From contig CALKRN010000020.1 of NCBI GenBank assembly GCA_937989665.1, forward strand, positions 1 to 51,014: a stretch of 51,014 bases of DNA, in the 5' to 3' direction. The notes beneath the pieces are model-generated. The model had not been told where the DNA came from, did not search any database, and saw only the letters and a list, made by a program, of their open reading frames with translations. Below, piece by piece: positions 1-8,802 of this stretch (position 1 is its first letter; each line of letters begins with the position of its first letter). This DNA is from an uncultured Desulfomicrobiaceae bacterium (lineage in GTDB: Bacteria; Desulfobacterota; Desulfovibrionia; Desulfovibrionales; Desulfomicrobiaceae). A program made the translations under genes and the position numbers.

Positions 1-162
1 GTCATCAAGCGCAGTAAACTTTCCTCCCTCATTGGCTATGCCGCGACCCTATTGCATGAAGTAGGACATGCAACGACAGGTGCAGTTGACGCGACGCGAG
101 AATTTGAGCGTGTGTTAACAGACTATCTAGGGCGAACATCAATAGCAGCGATTGGAAAGTGA
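1..162 (+). CDS. 3' end of a gene for a protein with an HEVGH motif (partial)
   Basis: The frame is open from the first base and ends at TGA 160-162, giving the last 53 residues. The tail holds HEVGHA, an HExxH-type zinc-protease-like motif, followed about 15 residues later by an acidic stretch (TREFERVLTDYLG). Similar tails occur, as I recall, at the C-terminus of some Hsp90-like ATP-binding proteins, but the N-terminal part lies outside the window, so the identity is open. An integron-type attC site begins 40 bases after the stop, which suggests that this is the end of a gene cassette. The base composition is less GC-rich than the core genes further right. The frame is convincing; the function is not assigned. 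Confidence 0.5.
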   Translation, partial: VIKRSKLSSLIGYAATLLHEVGHATTGAVDATREFERVLTDYLGRTSIAAIGK

Positions 163-201
163 GTCAGTCCGAGTTTCCTGGTCTTTGAAATCCAAAAGGC
201 G

Positions 202-277
<76 letters not shown>

Positions 278-278
278 C

Positions 279-383
279 CTTGATGGAGTATCACGTTACC
301 TAGAATTAGACGCTGGAGCTCCGGCAAGGCCCTCAAGGAACAGCGGAACTTGATGGAGTATTACATATATGGAATTAGACGCT
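279..383 (+). repeat. Duplicated tauE start segment (direct repeat, 70 bp apart)
   Basis: Segment 279-314 and segment 349-383 share CTTGATGGAGTAT at their left and GAATTAGACGCT at their right, with small differences between. The second copy carries the real ATG of the permease gene (369). In the first copy the corresponding start is lost (ACCTAGAATTAGAC), leaving a six-codon stub. The 34 bases between the copies show no gene. It could come from a misaligned cassette insertion or a simple tandem duplication. Confidence 0.65.
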
Positions 384-1115
384 TTTGGTCTCGGAGTTGC
401 GGCGTTACTACTCATCGTAGCGGCGCTGTACGCATCTGTGGGCCACGCCGGTGCTTCGGGCTACTTGGCGGTCATGGCGTTGGTGGGGATTGCACCTGCC
501 GTTATGAAACCAACCGCCTTAGTACTCAACGTCGTCGTTGCTCTAATTGCTACGTACAAATTCTATCGGGTAGGCTCATTTTCGTGGCGTCTGTTTCTGC
601 TGTTGTCTGTAGCCGCTGTCCCCTTGGCCTACGTCGGGGGGAGCATTTCGCTCCCATCCCACATCTACAAGCCATTGGTTGGGTTGGTTCTGATCTATGC
701 AGCGTTCAAATCATTCTCAACCGCTAAACAGGCCTCGCAGTACTCGGTACGCGAGGCAAACTGGCCGATATTGGTAGTGGCGGGCGGCTTATTGGGATTT
801 CTATCTGGGCTTACTGGAGTTGGCGGAGGCATCTTCCTTAGCCCACTCCTCCTGTTTTTGCGTTGGGCGCCGGTCAAGGTAATTTCTGGAGTAGCTGCGG
901 CCTTTATTCTGCTCAACTCTATTTCAGGTCTCGCCGGCGCTGCTCGTGAACCGCTGCACATTCAGCCAGTATTACCGTTGTGGGCGATTGCAGTCGTCAT
1001 TGGCGGGTATGTAGGTGCCGAGTACGGGAGCAAGCGTCTTGGTAACCCGGCAATTCAGCGGCTGCTTGCCCTTGTTCTCTTGGTGGCTGGAGCAAAGATG
1101 ATGGCAACGGCTTAA
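369..1115 (+). CDS. TauE/SafE (TSUP) family membrane permease
   Basis: This 248-residue protein is almost entirely hydrophobic and shows about eight membrane segments. It is a member of the TSUP family, whose members export sulfite, sulfoacetate or related small anions across the inner membrane. The family features visible are an early GHAGAS loop with a following PAVMKPTALVLN segment near residues 25-55, and a second repeat with LSGLTGVGGGIFLSPLLL near residue 145. The ATG at 369 has GGAG about 10 bases upstream. The gene lies directly after an attC-like site and has weaker GC bias than the genes to the right, so it may be a cassette or other recent arrival. The transported anion cannot be told from the sequence. 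Confidence 0.85.
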   Translation: MELDAFGLGVAALLLIVAALYASVGHAGASGYLAVMALVGIAPAVMKPTALVLNVVVALIATYKFYRVGSFSWRLFLLLSVAAVPLAYVGGSISLPSHIYKPLVGLVLIYAAFKSFSTAKQASQYSVREANWPILVVAGGLLGFLSGLTGVGGGIFLSPLLLFLRWAPVKVISGVAAAFILLNSISGLAGAAREPLHIQPVLPLWAIAVVIGGYVGAEYGSKRLGNPAIQRLLALVLLVAGAKMMATA

Positions 1116-1723
1116 CCATTTCCGGCGCAAGTTAATTGAGGGGCTTACCTGCGCTCGAACAAACGGCGACCGACGTGGGCTTTGCAGTGCAGGCTAATTG
1201 CTGCCCAGGGATGCAAGCCCTGGCAAAGCCGCGACGCGCAAACGGCAGGCTACGGCCTTGAGCCAGACGAGGCGTGCGTTGGGCCTGACACCCAAAACCA
1301 TCGTGACCCGAAACGAGGACGAGCGGATCGAGGCTGGCAGCGGGCCACCAAAGTCCTCCCAGCATAGCGCTTCCTCCTCGAAGCACCAAATGCTTGGGAA
1401 GAGCTGCAGGAGGGGGAGACATTGTCCCGTTCGAGGCAGACAATCCGCGCTGGCGACATGCTTATCATAACACCTTGACCAAATCTGTAGCACTCGCTAC
1501 CACCACCGTACCCTTCCTCCCTTTGCCCATGCCAACCAATCCAGCCATTCCTTCTGCCTCATCCCTTCAGCGCCCAAAGGAAGGCGGCACCTCTGCCGCA
1601 GGGGGAGAAGGTCTGGCCCGGGGTTCCGGAGAAGGTCCCCCCCAGCTCGAAGGCTGGGGAGAGGCGCCTGACAAAGGCGACCTGACCGCGCCAGGGCAGG
1701 AGGACGAACCGTGGTGGGGGGAT
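1116..1723. other. 608-nt region without a supported gene
   Basis: Several overlapping open frames cross this stretch on both strands, but none has a convincing start, ribosome binding site or recognisable family. Just after tauE, TTAAC (1112-1116) and GTTAA (1131-1135) form a short inverted repeat followed by ATTGAG, which resembles the right end of the attC at 202-277; it could be a decayed cassette end. A GTTGGGC motif at 1278-1284 matches an attC right-hand simple site, but I could not find a matching left arm. From about 1500 the frame is open into tonB, but no start before 1724 has a good ribosome binding site. Confidence 0.4.
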
Positions 1724-2683
1724 ATGTCTGACGAGAGCGCCCCGCAGCGGACATCCTGGCCTCCCCTGCCCTCCCCCATCGCCGCCAGTGGCCCCGGGGC
1801 CTTACTCCGCCTCCCTCCCCTCCAACGCTGCCCGCTTTTGAGCCTCGCTTTGGCCCTCGCCCTGCACGCAAGCCTCCTGGCCATTGGAAAGAAAGGGCTC
1901 ACCCCACCTCCGCCTGTCCTGCCCATCATGGAGCTCACCTGGGCGAGCCGCCCCGGCCCGCCTCCAGGGCAAGCCGAGGGCATGCCCGGCCTTCCTCCAG
2001 GGGCAAGGGAAGAATCCCCCCCCGGATCCGCTTCCCTTGCGGCCGCAGACCACCAAGCGCCACCTGCCCTTACCCCAACGGCTCTTCCCCTCAAGCCCCA
2101 GCCACAGCCGCCGCTGCGGCCACTGGCCCAAAGCTCTAGCCCGCACCGCTCCCGCCCATTGCCCCGGCACCTACCGGCCCAAGAGCAACGGCCCAAAGAC
2201 ACCGCAGCTTCTCCAGAAACAACGGCGTTTGCGATCTCACACGAGGAGGTCGAGGCAACTGGCAGGGTTGCCTCCGCCATCGAAGGCCAAGGGGGTGCCA
2301 GTCCGGGGGACGGTGGGGATCCTCAAGGAGATGGCATGGGACGTGGTGGAGGCAGTGGCCACGGTGGTGGTCAGGGGGGTAATGACGACGGGTTCTGGGA
2401 AGAAGGAAGGGTTGAGGTGCCGCCGCGCCTTCTCCACCGCCAGGACCCGCCCTATCCGGAAATGGCCCGACGTCGGGGGATTGAAGGCATGGTCATAGCT
2501 CGAATCCTGGTGGGGACCAACGGACACGTCCAGATAGTGCGCATCGAATCTGCTCATCCGGCAGCAGTGTTTGAAGATACCGTCACGAAGACCCTCCTTT
2601 CCTGGCGGTTTACCCCCGCCCAGCGCCAGGGCACCACCGTGGCGGTGTGGATGCGGGTCCCCATCCGCTTCCAGTTGCGCTAA
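1724..2683 (+). CDS. TonB-like energy transducer
   Basis: The 319-residue protein has a short N-terminal tail, a membrane anchor at about residues 35-54, a long proline-rich periplasmic linker (about 60-220, glycine-rich at its end) and a TonB C-terminal domain at about 235-319. That domain has the typical PPYPEMARRRGIEG opening and ends in MRVPIRFQLR. Proteins of this type carry proton-motive energy from ExbB/ExbD to outer-membrane receptors. No exbB/exbD or receptor gene is adjacent, so its partner is unknown. I chose ATG 1724 because GGTGGGGGG lies just upstream and the anchor then sits near the N-terminus. The frame is open further upstream to TTG 1394, but those codons look non-coding. 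An ATG at 1529 is the main alternative. Confidence 0.85.
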   Translation: MSDESAPQRTSWPPLPSPIAASGPGALLRLPPLQRCPLLSLALALALHASLLAIGKKGLTPPPPVLPIMELTWASRPGPPPGQAEGMPGLPPGAREESPPGSASLAAADHQAPPALTPTALPLKPQPQPPLRPLAQSSSPHRSRPLPRHLPAQEQRPKDTAASPETTAFAISHEEVEATGRVASAIEGQGGASPGDGGDPQGDGMGRGGGSGHGGGQGGNDDGFWEEGRVEVPPRLLHRQDPPYPEMARRRGIEGMVIARILVGTNGHVQIVRIESAHPAAVFEDTVTKTLLSWRFTPAQRQGTTVAVWMRVPIRFQLR

Positions 2684-3056
2684 GGCCCGTCATTGGGCTG
2701 CCCCAAGGTGGCCTCTGTGCTGCGCCAAGCTCCTACCCCAACCACCAAGGACCGAGGCAGTGCCCCTCGCCGCGGCCTGCGGGGGGCATCCTTCCCCACC
2801 CCGAGAGGCGCTGAGCCCCCCACTCCCCAAAGTCCCCCCGCCCACCCCCTTGCCGACCACAACGCGTGGACCGTGACCACCCTGTACACCCGGTCCAGAG
2901 CACCACTTCAGGCCCGTCGAGAATACCGGCATCGTTGCTATGGCCAAAGGCCCCTCTCTGTTTCCCTGCTCCCGCGCACCCATCCCGCCTTGGCGCGCTT
3001 CCTGCTAGAAGTTCTTCAGTTCTCCCCAACCGGCACTTTTTTGACAGGAAAGCTCT
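2684..3056. other. 373-nt intergenic region
   Basis: This C-rich stretch lies between tonB and the next gene. Frames crossing it have no ribosome binding site or recognisable product. GGACCG (2867-2872) and CGGTCC (2890-2895) form a small imperfectly spaced inverted repeat. No terminator with a T-run was found. The last bases carry the AGGAAAG ribosome binding site of the following gene. Confidence 0.4.
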
Positions 3057-3905
3057 ATGCCCCTCATCGACCGCTTGCAGCTCCTTGGCCAGATGAACGC
3101 CCTCCCGGAGCAACGCCACGGCACCTACCGGGGTCGCATCCCTTTTGAAAACCACATGGCGGCTCAGATCACGGGCTCCGACGCACTCCACGACCGACGC
3201 CTTAGCCAGGCCTTGCAAACCATCCACCAGCTCACCGCCCAACCCGCTGAGAGCACATCCACTCTCGGGGGGCTCAGCGCCCGCTTTGAATCGGGCAACG
3301 GGGGCGTAGCCGCCATTGGCTACGACCCTGTGGGTGGCACCTCCTACGGTACCTACCAGATCGCCTCCCGCCCTGGGACCATGGATCGTTTTCTCCAATT
3401 TCTCGACAAGGCCGAACCCACCTGGGCTGCCCGGTTGCGGGCCGCAGGACCGGCCAACACCGGCTCCACGAGCGGCGGCATGCCGACGGTCTGGAAGGCC
3501 ATCGCCGCCGAGCATCCCCAGCGCTTTGAGCGTCTCCAGCGTCAATTCATTGAAGAAACCCACTATGAACCCGCCCGCCAGGCCATCTTCGAGCGTACTG
3601 GCTTTGATGTCGCCAAGGCCCCCAAGGCCGTGGCCGAGGCCCTGTGGAGCACGGCCGTGCAGCACGGACCGGCCGGGGCTGCCCGCCTCTTTAGCACGGC
3701 CTTGAACGAAATGCGGACCTCAAAAGTTTGGCAAAACCGGGAAGGACACCCTGAAGGCATCCAAGAACTCCTGCGACGGGTGTACGCCGCCCGCGGTGCT
3801 GACTTTGAATCCTCCCCCGCCTCAGTACGCAATGCGGTCCTCAGCCGTCTCTCCCAAGAGCACCAACTGGCCCTGGCGCTGCTGGGCGGTTCCACTGCCG
3901 CTTAG
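3057..3905 (+). CDS. Lysozyme-like domain protein of unknown function
   Basis: The 282-residue protein starts at an ATG with AGGAAAG six bases upstream. There is no signal peptide. An N-terminal segment of about 75 residues (PEQRHGTYRGRIPFENHM...) leads into a domain starting SARFESGNGGVAAIGYD, with SYGTYQI and later AVQHGP. This Glu-Ser-Gly plus Tyr-Gly-x-Tyr-Gln-Ile layout is like muramidase/chitosanase-type lysozyme folds, with the Glu of FESG as the likely acid. I believe related proteins occur in sulfate reducers, but the substrate is not known to me. It could be a phage-derived or cell-wall remodelling enzyme. The gene stands alone between two gene-poor gaps. Confidence 0.6.
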   Translation: MPLIDRLQLLGQMNALPEQRHGTYRGRIPFENHMAAQITGSDALHDRRLSQALQTIHQLTAQPAESTSTLGGLSARFESGNGGVAAIGYDPVGGTSYGTYQIASRPGTMDRFLQFLDKAEPTWAARLRAAGPANTGSTSGGMPTVWKAIAAEHPQRFERLQRQFIEETHYEPARQAIFERTGFDVAKAPKAVAEALWSTAVQHGPAGAARLFSTALNEMRTSKVWQNREGHPEGIQELLRRVYAARGADFESSPASVRNAVLSRLSQEHQLALALLGGSTAA

Positions 3906-4156
3906 AAAGGCGCATCCTGAGGGATATGCATCCCGTGAGGCGGTTTGTCTTGAAGGATACCGCCGCACTACCATGGGCCATCCCACGGGCAGGTACATGC
4001 TGAGCACAATGGGAAAGGCGTTCTCGACCAGCCACGCCGCCCTACCATGGACGAACCTCACAGCCAGGTGCATGGCAACGTAGGGCTCGTGCTCGTCCGT
4101 TTCCCTACCGTGCCTCGGGGCCACGCTTGCTTATGGGAGCCCTCAGTCCCCAGCGG

Positions 4157-5173
4157 TTAGACGAGGCTGGCGCGGAATTCCCGGAGAATGGCGGCGTATT
4201 GATCCAACGGCAAACGGGGGCCAAAATGGGTGACCACTCGCGATGCAGCCAGACTCGCCAGCCGTCCGGCCTCGGGATAGGAGAAACCATGGGTCAGGCC
4301 ATAAAGGAGCGCCCCAGCAAACATATCACCGGCGCCGTTCGTATCCTTGGCCTCGGCGGGATAGGGGTCCACTTCATAGAGCTGGTAGCCATCAAAGAGC
4401 AATGCCCCCTCAGCGCCGAGGGTTATGGCAAAGGCACCGGCAATCTGACGCAAGCTATCCACCGCCTTGGCCAAGGTGCGGCACCCTGCCCAAGCCAAGG
4501 CCTCGGCACGATTGCAAAGAAGCAAGTCCACCCCTTCCCCGACGACTTCCTCCAAACCAAAGCGGAAATACTCCACCATGGAGGGATCAGAAAAACTTAA
4601 GGCCGTCCGCACACCCAAGCGCCGAGCCATAGTCATGGCATCTCGTGCCGCGGCCCGAGCCGTGGGAGAGGAGACAAGATAGCCTTCCACATACAGAACA
4701 CGAGACTGGGCCAAGGCCTCCGAGTCGAGCTGGGCCTTGCTGAGTTGGTCCGAGATGCCAAGATAGGTGTTCATCGTCCGCTCGGCATCGGGGGTGACGA
4801 GCACGAGGCACGACCCTGTTGTTCCACCTGCATGCACATTGCAGCTCCCGCACGCCACTCCAGCCCGAGTCAGGTCCTCCACATAAAAACTTCCCATTTC
4901 GTCGGCGCCCACGAGACAGGCGTAGTAGGCCCGACCACCAAATCCGGCGAGGGCCACCAGGGTGTTCGCCGCCGAGCCACCACATGCCCGGGTTCCATGA
5001 TATCCTCGAACGGCTTGGAGGAGGGCGTACTGGCGTTCCGCATCCACCAAGGTCATCCGACCTTTGGCAATGCCATGGCGGACCAAAAAGGCATCATCGA
5101 CCATAAATTCCATATCCACGAGGGCATTGCCCATGCCATAGACGTCAAAGGCAACGGCATCACTGGTCAGCAT
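4157..5173 (-). CDS. PfkB-family kinase, probable adenosine kinase
   Basis: This 338-residue protein is a ribokinase/PfkB-type sugar or nucleoside kinase. Near the N-terminus are MGNALVDMEF and later ACGGSAANTLVALAGFGG, the first family signature. Near the C-terminus is KDTNGAGDMFAGALLYGL, the second signature with the catalytic Asp of GAGD. Within the family the sequence looks most like the bacterial adenosine kinase-like group, which phosphorylates adenosine to AMP; this sub-assignment is from memory of the family. The ATG lies inside the last codons of the AI-2E gene (7-base overlap), so the two are translationally coupled. An alternative role is another nucleoside or sugar kinase. Confidence 0.85.
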   Translation of the reverse strand: MLTSDAVAFDVYGMGNALVDMEFMVDDAFLVRHGIAKGRMTLVDAERQYALLQAVRGYHGTRACGGSAANTLVALAGFGGRAYYACLVGADEMGSFYVEDLTRAGVACGSCNVHAGGTTGSCLVLVTPDAERTMNTYLGISDQLSKAQLDSEALAQSRVLYVEGYLVSSPTARAAARDAMTMARRLGVRTALSFSDPSMVEYFRFGLEEVVGEGVDLLLCNRAEALAWAGCRTLAKAVDSLRQIAGAFAITLGAEGALLFDGYQLYEVDPYPAEAKDTNGAGDMFAGALLYGLTHGFSYPEAGRLASLAASRVVTHFGPRLPLDQYAAILREFRASLV

Positions 5174-6237
5174 CCCTGGCTATCCTCCACCATATCGCGG
5201 GTCCACCAGGCATTGAGCACGGCCTGGACCACCGTGGCCAGGGGGATGGCAAAAAACACCCCCCAAAACCCCCACAAACCACCAAAGACCAAAATAGCGG
5301 CAATCACAGCAATGGGGTGGAGATTGACGACCTCGGAGAGGAGCAGCGGCACCAAGACATTGCCATCAAGGATCTGAATGACCAAGTATGCCACCAAGGT
5401 AATAGCCAAATCACTCCCTGCCCCCCATTGCATATAGGCAACCACGGCAACTGGGATTGTTACTACTATTGCTCCTACATAGGGGATAATTACGGACAAC
5501 CCAACAAGAAGACTCAATAGCATGGCATAATTAAGTCTACAAAACAAAAAGGTGATGTATGTCGCTGCCCATACAATGAGAATCTCCCAAATCTTTCCTC
5601 GAACATAATTACCAACTTGCATCTGGATGTCTGCCCATACCCGACTTGCTAGGCGGTGGTCATCTGGGAGAAACCGCCGCAGCCAATTGATGATGACATC
5701 TTTATCTTTGAGGAAGAAAAAGACCATGATGGGTAGCAGGACGAGATAGATGATAAAAGTAATGACAGAACGCATACTGGCGAGACCATAGGCCACGAAT
5801 TGCTGGCCATAACTCGCGATCTGGACACGAAAACTCTCCAAGAGGCCCAAAAGATAGGCCTCGGAAACCAATTGCGGGTATCGCTCTGGCAGGTGGAGCA
5901 ACAGGGTTTGGGTGCTTGCTACCATCTCCGGCAGACGAGCTAAGAACTCGGTAATCTGGCGGATAAGCAGCGGAGCGAGGCCGAGGATGAGAAAGACGAG
6001 GGCGACCACAAAGACCAGGCACACCAGGCTCACCGCCACAATACGCGGACAGCCCAGGCGCTGGATGGGGCGCACCAGGCCTTCCAGCAAAAAGGCGATG
6101 ACGAGGGCGGCGATAACAGGGGCCAGGAGGTCGCCAATCCATAGCACGATGGCCCCAAGTACCACCAAGACCGCCGCCAGGGTGAAAAATTGGGGATTGC
6201 CCAGCAATCGATCCAAAAAGGCACGCAGCGGCTGCAC
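5167..6237 (-). CDS. AI-2E transporter family membrane protein
   Basis: The 356-residue protein has the AI-2E family layout: two N-terminal membrane helices, a third long stretch (FVVALVFLILGLAPLLIRQI), a soluble loop, then several helices including PYVGAIVVTIPVAVVAYMQWG and FGGLWGFWGVFFAIPLATV at the end. Family members include the AI-2 exporter TqsA and Na+/H+ antiporters, so the substrate is uncertain. The start is GTG 6237, preceded by AAGGAG at good spacing. It overlaps the downstream kinase gene by 7 bases. The middle of the gene (about 5390-5640) is markedly AT-richer than its ends. Confidence 0.85.
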   Translation of the reverse strand: MQPLRAFLDRLLGNPQFFTLAAVLVVLGAIVLWIGDLLAPVIAALVIAFLLEGLVRPIQRLGCPRIVAVSLVCLVFVVALVFLILGLAPLLIRQITEFLARLPEMVASTQTLLLHLPERYPQLVSEAYLLGLLESFRVQIASYGQQFVAYGLASMRSVITFIIYLVLLPIMVFFFLKDKDVIINWLRRFLPDDHRLASRVWADIQMQVGNYVRGKIWEILIVWAATYITFLFCRLNYAMLLSLLVGLSVIIPYVGAIVVTIPVAVVAYMQWGAGSDLAITLVAYLVIQILDGNVLVPLLLSEVVNLHPIAVIAAILVFGGLWGFWGVFFAIPLATVVQAVLNAWWTRDMVEDSQGC

Positions 6238-6271
6238 TCCAACTCCTTGAAAGAAGATGATGTTGCCTACT

Positions 6272-6342
6272 TGGAGCCACCAGCAGCGTCAACACAAAGG
6301 CCGCCTGAAGGCGGCCTTTGTGGGGCGTTCGAAGTGGCTCCA
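6272..6342 (-). terminator. Nested hairpin terminator after glnN
   Basis: The inner stem is perfect: CACAAAGGCCGCC (6293-6305), loop TGAA, GGCGGCCTTTGTG (6310-6322). An outer stem pairs TGGAGCCAC (6272-6280) with GTGGCTCCA (6334-6342), ending one base short of the glnN stop codon. There is only a short T-run, but the strength and position suggest a terminator or attenuator between glnN and the AI-2E gene. Being symmetrical it could act on either strand. Confidence 0.75.
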
Positions 6343-6343
6343 C

Positions 6344-8527
6344 CTAGCGGATAAAGAGCATCTCCTGGTAGCTCGGCAAGGCCCATTGGTCATCGGCGAC
6401 CATGGTTTCCAGGATATCGGCCCAAGTCCGGACCTCGGCCATGGCCGGCAGGATGACGTCGCAGGCATAGCGGGCATGGGCATGGACCGTTGCTCCCTTG
6501 TCTGCTGCCAAGACGTTCTCCAGCTTTTCAATGGCGTCTTGGAGCTGCCGTAAATTGTCGGTGATGGCATCAAGGGCCTTGGTGCGGTAGTCCTTGCCAA
6601 TGGCCCGCAAGTTGGCGCACACCGACGCGAGCTCACCCTGGTAGCGGATGGCCGAGGGCAAGATAATGGTCTTCGCCATGCGGACCATGAGGTTCGCTTC
6701 GGTTTCGATGGTCTTGCAGTATTGCTCAGTATAGATTTCCTCACGGCTCTTGAGCTCTGCCTCGGTGAACACCCCGTATTTCGTGAACAACGCCACCACT
6801 TCCGGACTCGTGATCACCGGCAGGGCATCGGGGGTCGTCTTGAGGTTAGATAGCCCCCGACGGGCAGCCTCTTGGTGCCACTCTTCTGAGTAACCATCCC
6901 CATTGAAGATGACGGCCTCGTGCTCGGTGATAAGACGCCGCAAAAGCTCCTGTACGGCGCCATTGAGCTTCGCCGCATCACCCCCCGTCGCCTTTTCAAG
7001 TTCCGTGGCGATATAGTCGAGGGACTCGGCTATCATCGTATTGAGGGCCACCTGCGGGCCAGCAATGGACATCGACGAACCCACGGCGCGGAACTCAAAG
7101 CGGTTTCCGGTGAAAGCAAACGGGCTTGTGCGGTTGCGATCTCCAGGGTCACGGGGGAGCGGCGGCAAAATGTCCACGCCCACGGTCATGAAACATTTCT
7201 GTTTGCATCCTTTGACCTGGCCTGTTTTGATCTGCTCAAAGACATCGGTGAGCTGCTCTCCAAGGTACACCGACATAATGGCCGGCGGGGCCTCGTTGGC
7301 ACCGAGGCGATGATCGTTGGAAGCCGAGGCCACGGTCGCCCGCAGGAGGTGGCCATAGCGGTGGATCGCCCGAATCACTGCGACACAGAAGACGAGGAAT
7401 TGGGCGTTCTCGTGCGGCGTATCCCCTGGGTCAAAGAGGCTGCCCAGCTCGGCATTGCCAATGGAGTAATTGAGATGCTTGCCCGAGCCGTTAATGCCGG
7501 CAAAGGGCTTCTCGTGGAGCAGGCACATCATGCCGTAGCGCTTGGCCACGGTGCGCAGCACGGTCATGACCAGCTGGTTGTGATCAGTGGCGAGGTTTCC
7601 CTGCTCATAGACAGGGGCAATTTCGAACTGACTTGGTGCCACTTCGTTATGCCGCGTCTTCACCGGCACGCCGAGCTTATAAAGCTCGTGTTCTACCTCC
7701 ATCATAAAGGAAAGCACCCGCCGGGGAATGACTCCGAAATATTGGTCTTCAAATTCCTGGCCTTTTGCTGGCTTGGCCCCAAAAAGGGTACGACCAGCAA
7801 TGAGCAGGTCCGGTCGCGCAAAGGTAAAGTTGCGATCAATGAGAAAATATTCCTGCTCTGCCCCAGCAAAGCAGGTAATAGGCAGCTTGGTCTCGGTACC
7901 AAAGAGCTTAAGCACCCGCTTTGCCTGGGTGTTAAGGACCTGAAGCGAGCGCAAAAGCGGCGTCTTTTTGTCGAGGGCTTCGCCATTCCAAGAAATAAAG
8001 GCCGTGGGGATACACAAAAACGTCCCATTGGGATTCTCAAGGAGATACGCCGGGCTGGTGACGTCCCAGGCCGTATAGCCGCGGGCCTCAAAGGTCGTGC
8101 GCAAGCCACCGGAAGGGAAACTCGAGGCATCGGGTTCCCCCTGAATGAGCATTTTGCCCGAAAATTCAGCAATAGCCCCCCCTTTACCATCCGGTACAAG
8201 AAACGAGTCATGCTTTTCTGCCGTAAGACCAGTGAGGGGATAGAACACATGGGTAAAATGGGTGGCCCCCTTCTCAATGGCCCAATCCTTCATGGCCGCG
8301 GCTACGATATCGGCAAGGGAAGGATCGAGCTTCTCGCCAAAATCGATGGTCTTTTTCAAAGATTTATACACATCTTTGGGCAGGCGTTCGCGCATAACCT
8401 TATCGCTGAACACGTTGCAGCCATAGATCTCCGTTGGCTTTTGCTCATGAAAATGCAAGCTGGGGGCTGTTGGTTTGTAGCCTAAAATTGCCCGAATGGC
8501 GTCTTGTCTCGTACTGATTCCGCTCAT
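6344..8527 (-). CDS. glnN: Type III glutamine synthetase
   Basis: This 727-residue enzyme makes glutamine from glutamate, ammonia and ATP in the cytoplasm. The length is that of type III enzymes (about 700-730), not of type I (about 470). Motifs include the ammonia/glutamate-binding [16 protein letters not shown], the long [16 protein letters not shown] stretch, and [22 protein letters not shown] near the middle. I chose ATG 8527 because GGTGGAGGAATT precedes it; an in-frame ATG 30 bases earlier has no such site. The gene is transcribed away from the EAL/HDOD gene and ends in a strong nested hairpin. The shared upstream region holds two palindromes that may be regulatory. Confidence 0.95.
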   Translation of the reverse strand: MSGISTRQDAIRAILGYKPTAPSLHFHEQKPTEIYGCNVFSDKVMRERLPKDVYKSLKKTIDFGEKLDPSLADIVAAAMKDWAIEKGATHFTHVFYPLTGLTAEKHDSFLVPDGKGGAIAEFSGKMLIQGEPDASSFPSGGLRTTFEARGYTAWDVTSPAYLLENPNGTFLCIPTAFISWNGEALDKKTPLLRSLQVLNTQAKRVLKLFGTETKLPITCFAGAEQEYFLIDRNFTFARPDLLIAGRTLFGAKPAKGQEFEDQYFGVIPRRVLSFMMEVEHELYKLGVPVKTRHNEVAPSQFEIAPVYEQGNLATDHNQLVMTVLRTVAKRYGMMCLLHEKPFAGINGSGKHLNYSIGNAELGSLFDPGDTPHENAQFLVFCVAVIRAIHRYGHLLRATVASASNDHRLGANEAPPAIMSVYLGEQLTDVFEQIKTGQVKGCKQKCFMTVGVDILPPLPRDPGDRNRTSPFAFTGNRFEFRAVGSSMSIAGPQVALNTMIAESLDYIATELEKATGGDAAKLNGAVQELLRRLITEHEAVIFNGDGYSEEWHQEAARRGLSNLKTTPDALPVITSPEVVALFTKYGVFTEAELKSREEIYTEQYCKTIETEANLMVRMAKTIILPSAIRYQGELASVCANLRAIGKDYRTKALDAITDNLRQLQDAIEKLENVLAADKGATVHAHARYACDVILPAMAEVRTWADILETMVADDQWALPSYQEMLFIR

Positions 8528-8576
8528 AATTCCTCCACCAAATTGGGTTCCTACCATGCGCAGGGATGCATAGCCG

Positions 8577-8619
8577 TTGGCCTAGGCAAGCAAGATCGAG
8601 GCCAATAAAACAATTGTTT
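8577..8619. promoter_or_regulatory. Two palindromes upstream of glnN, candidate operators
   Basis: TTGGCCT (8577-8583) and AGGCCAA (8599-8605) form a perfect 7-bp inverted repeat with a 15-base centre. Just beyond it AAACAATTGTTT (8608-8619) is a perfect 12-bp palindrome. Both are 50-92 bases upstream of the glnN start, in an AT-rich gap between divergent genes. They are good positions for a nitrogen-responsive regulator, but I do not recognise the sites. No clear promoter hexamers could be fixed here. Confidence 0.35.
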
Positions 8620-8802
8620 GATTTTTAATGAAAAATAAGCATTACTCTTTTTTTGTCTCGAAAAAAATTTACGATTTCGGCAACAAACATCCTTTTTCTT
8701 CCATTTTTGCATACCCGCTGCTTCACCTAGACAAACAAGTCTGTTATCGTCTACCCGAAACGTCCATCTCGAACATCTCTCTTTCTTTCCAAGGAGTCTT
8801 CC

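Noticed and set aside
1132-1493. Minus- and plus-strand open frames of 60-103 codons after tauE
   Set aside because: They overlap one another in several frames, have no ribosome binding site and match no family I know; they are probably non-coding.
1394-1723. Upstream extension of tonB to TTG 1394
   Set aside because: The extra 110 codons lack family features and a ribosome binding site; GGTGGGGGG before ATG 1724 is much better.
3961-4080. Possible tandem repeat between the lysozyme-like gene and the kinase gene (CGCCGC-CTACCATGG, two copies about 78 bases apart)
   Set aside because: Similarity is limited to short stretches and could be chance in GC-rich DNA.
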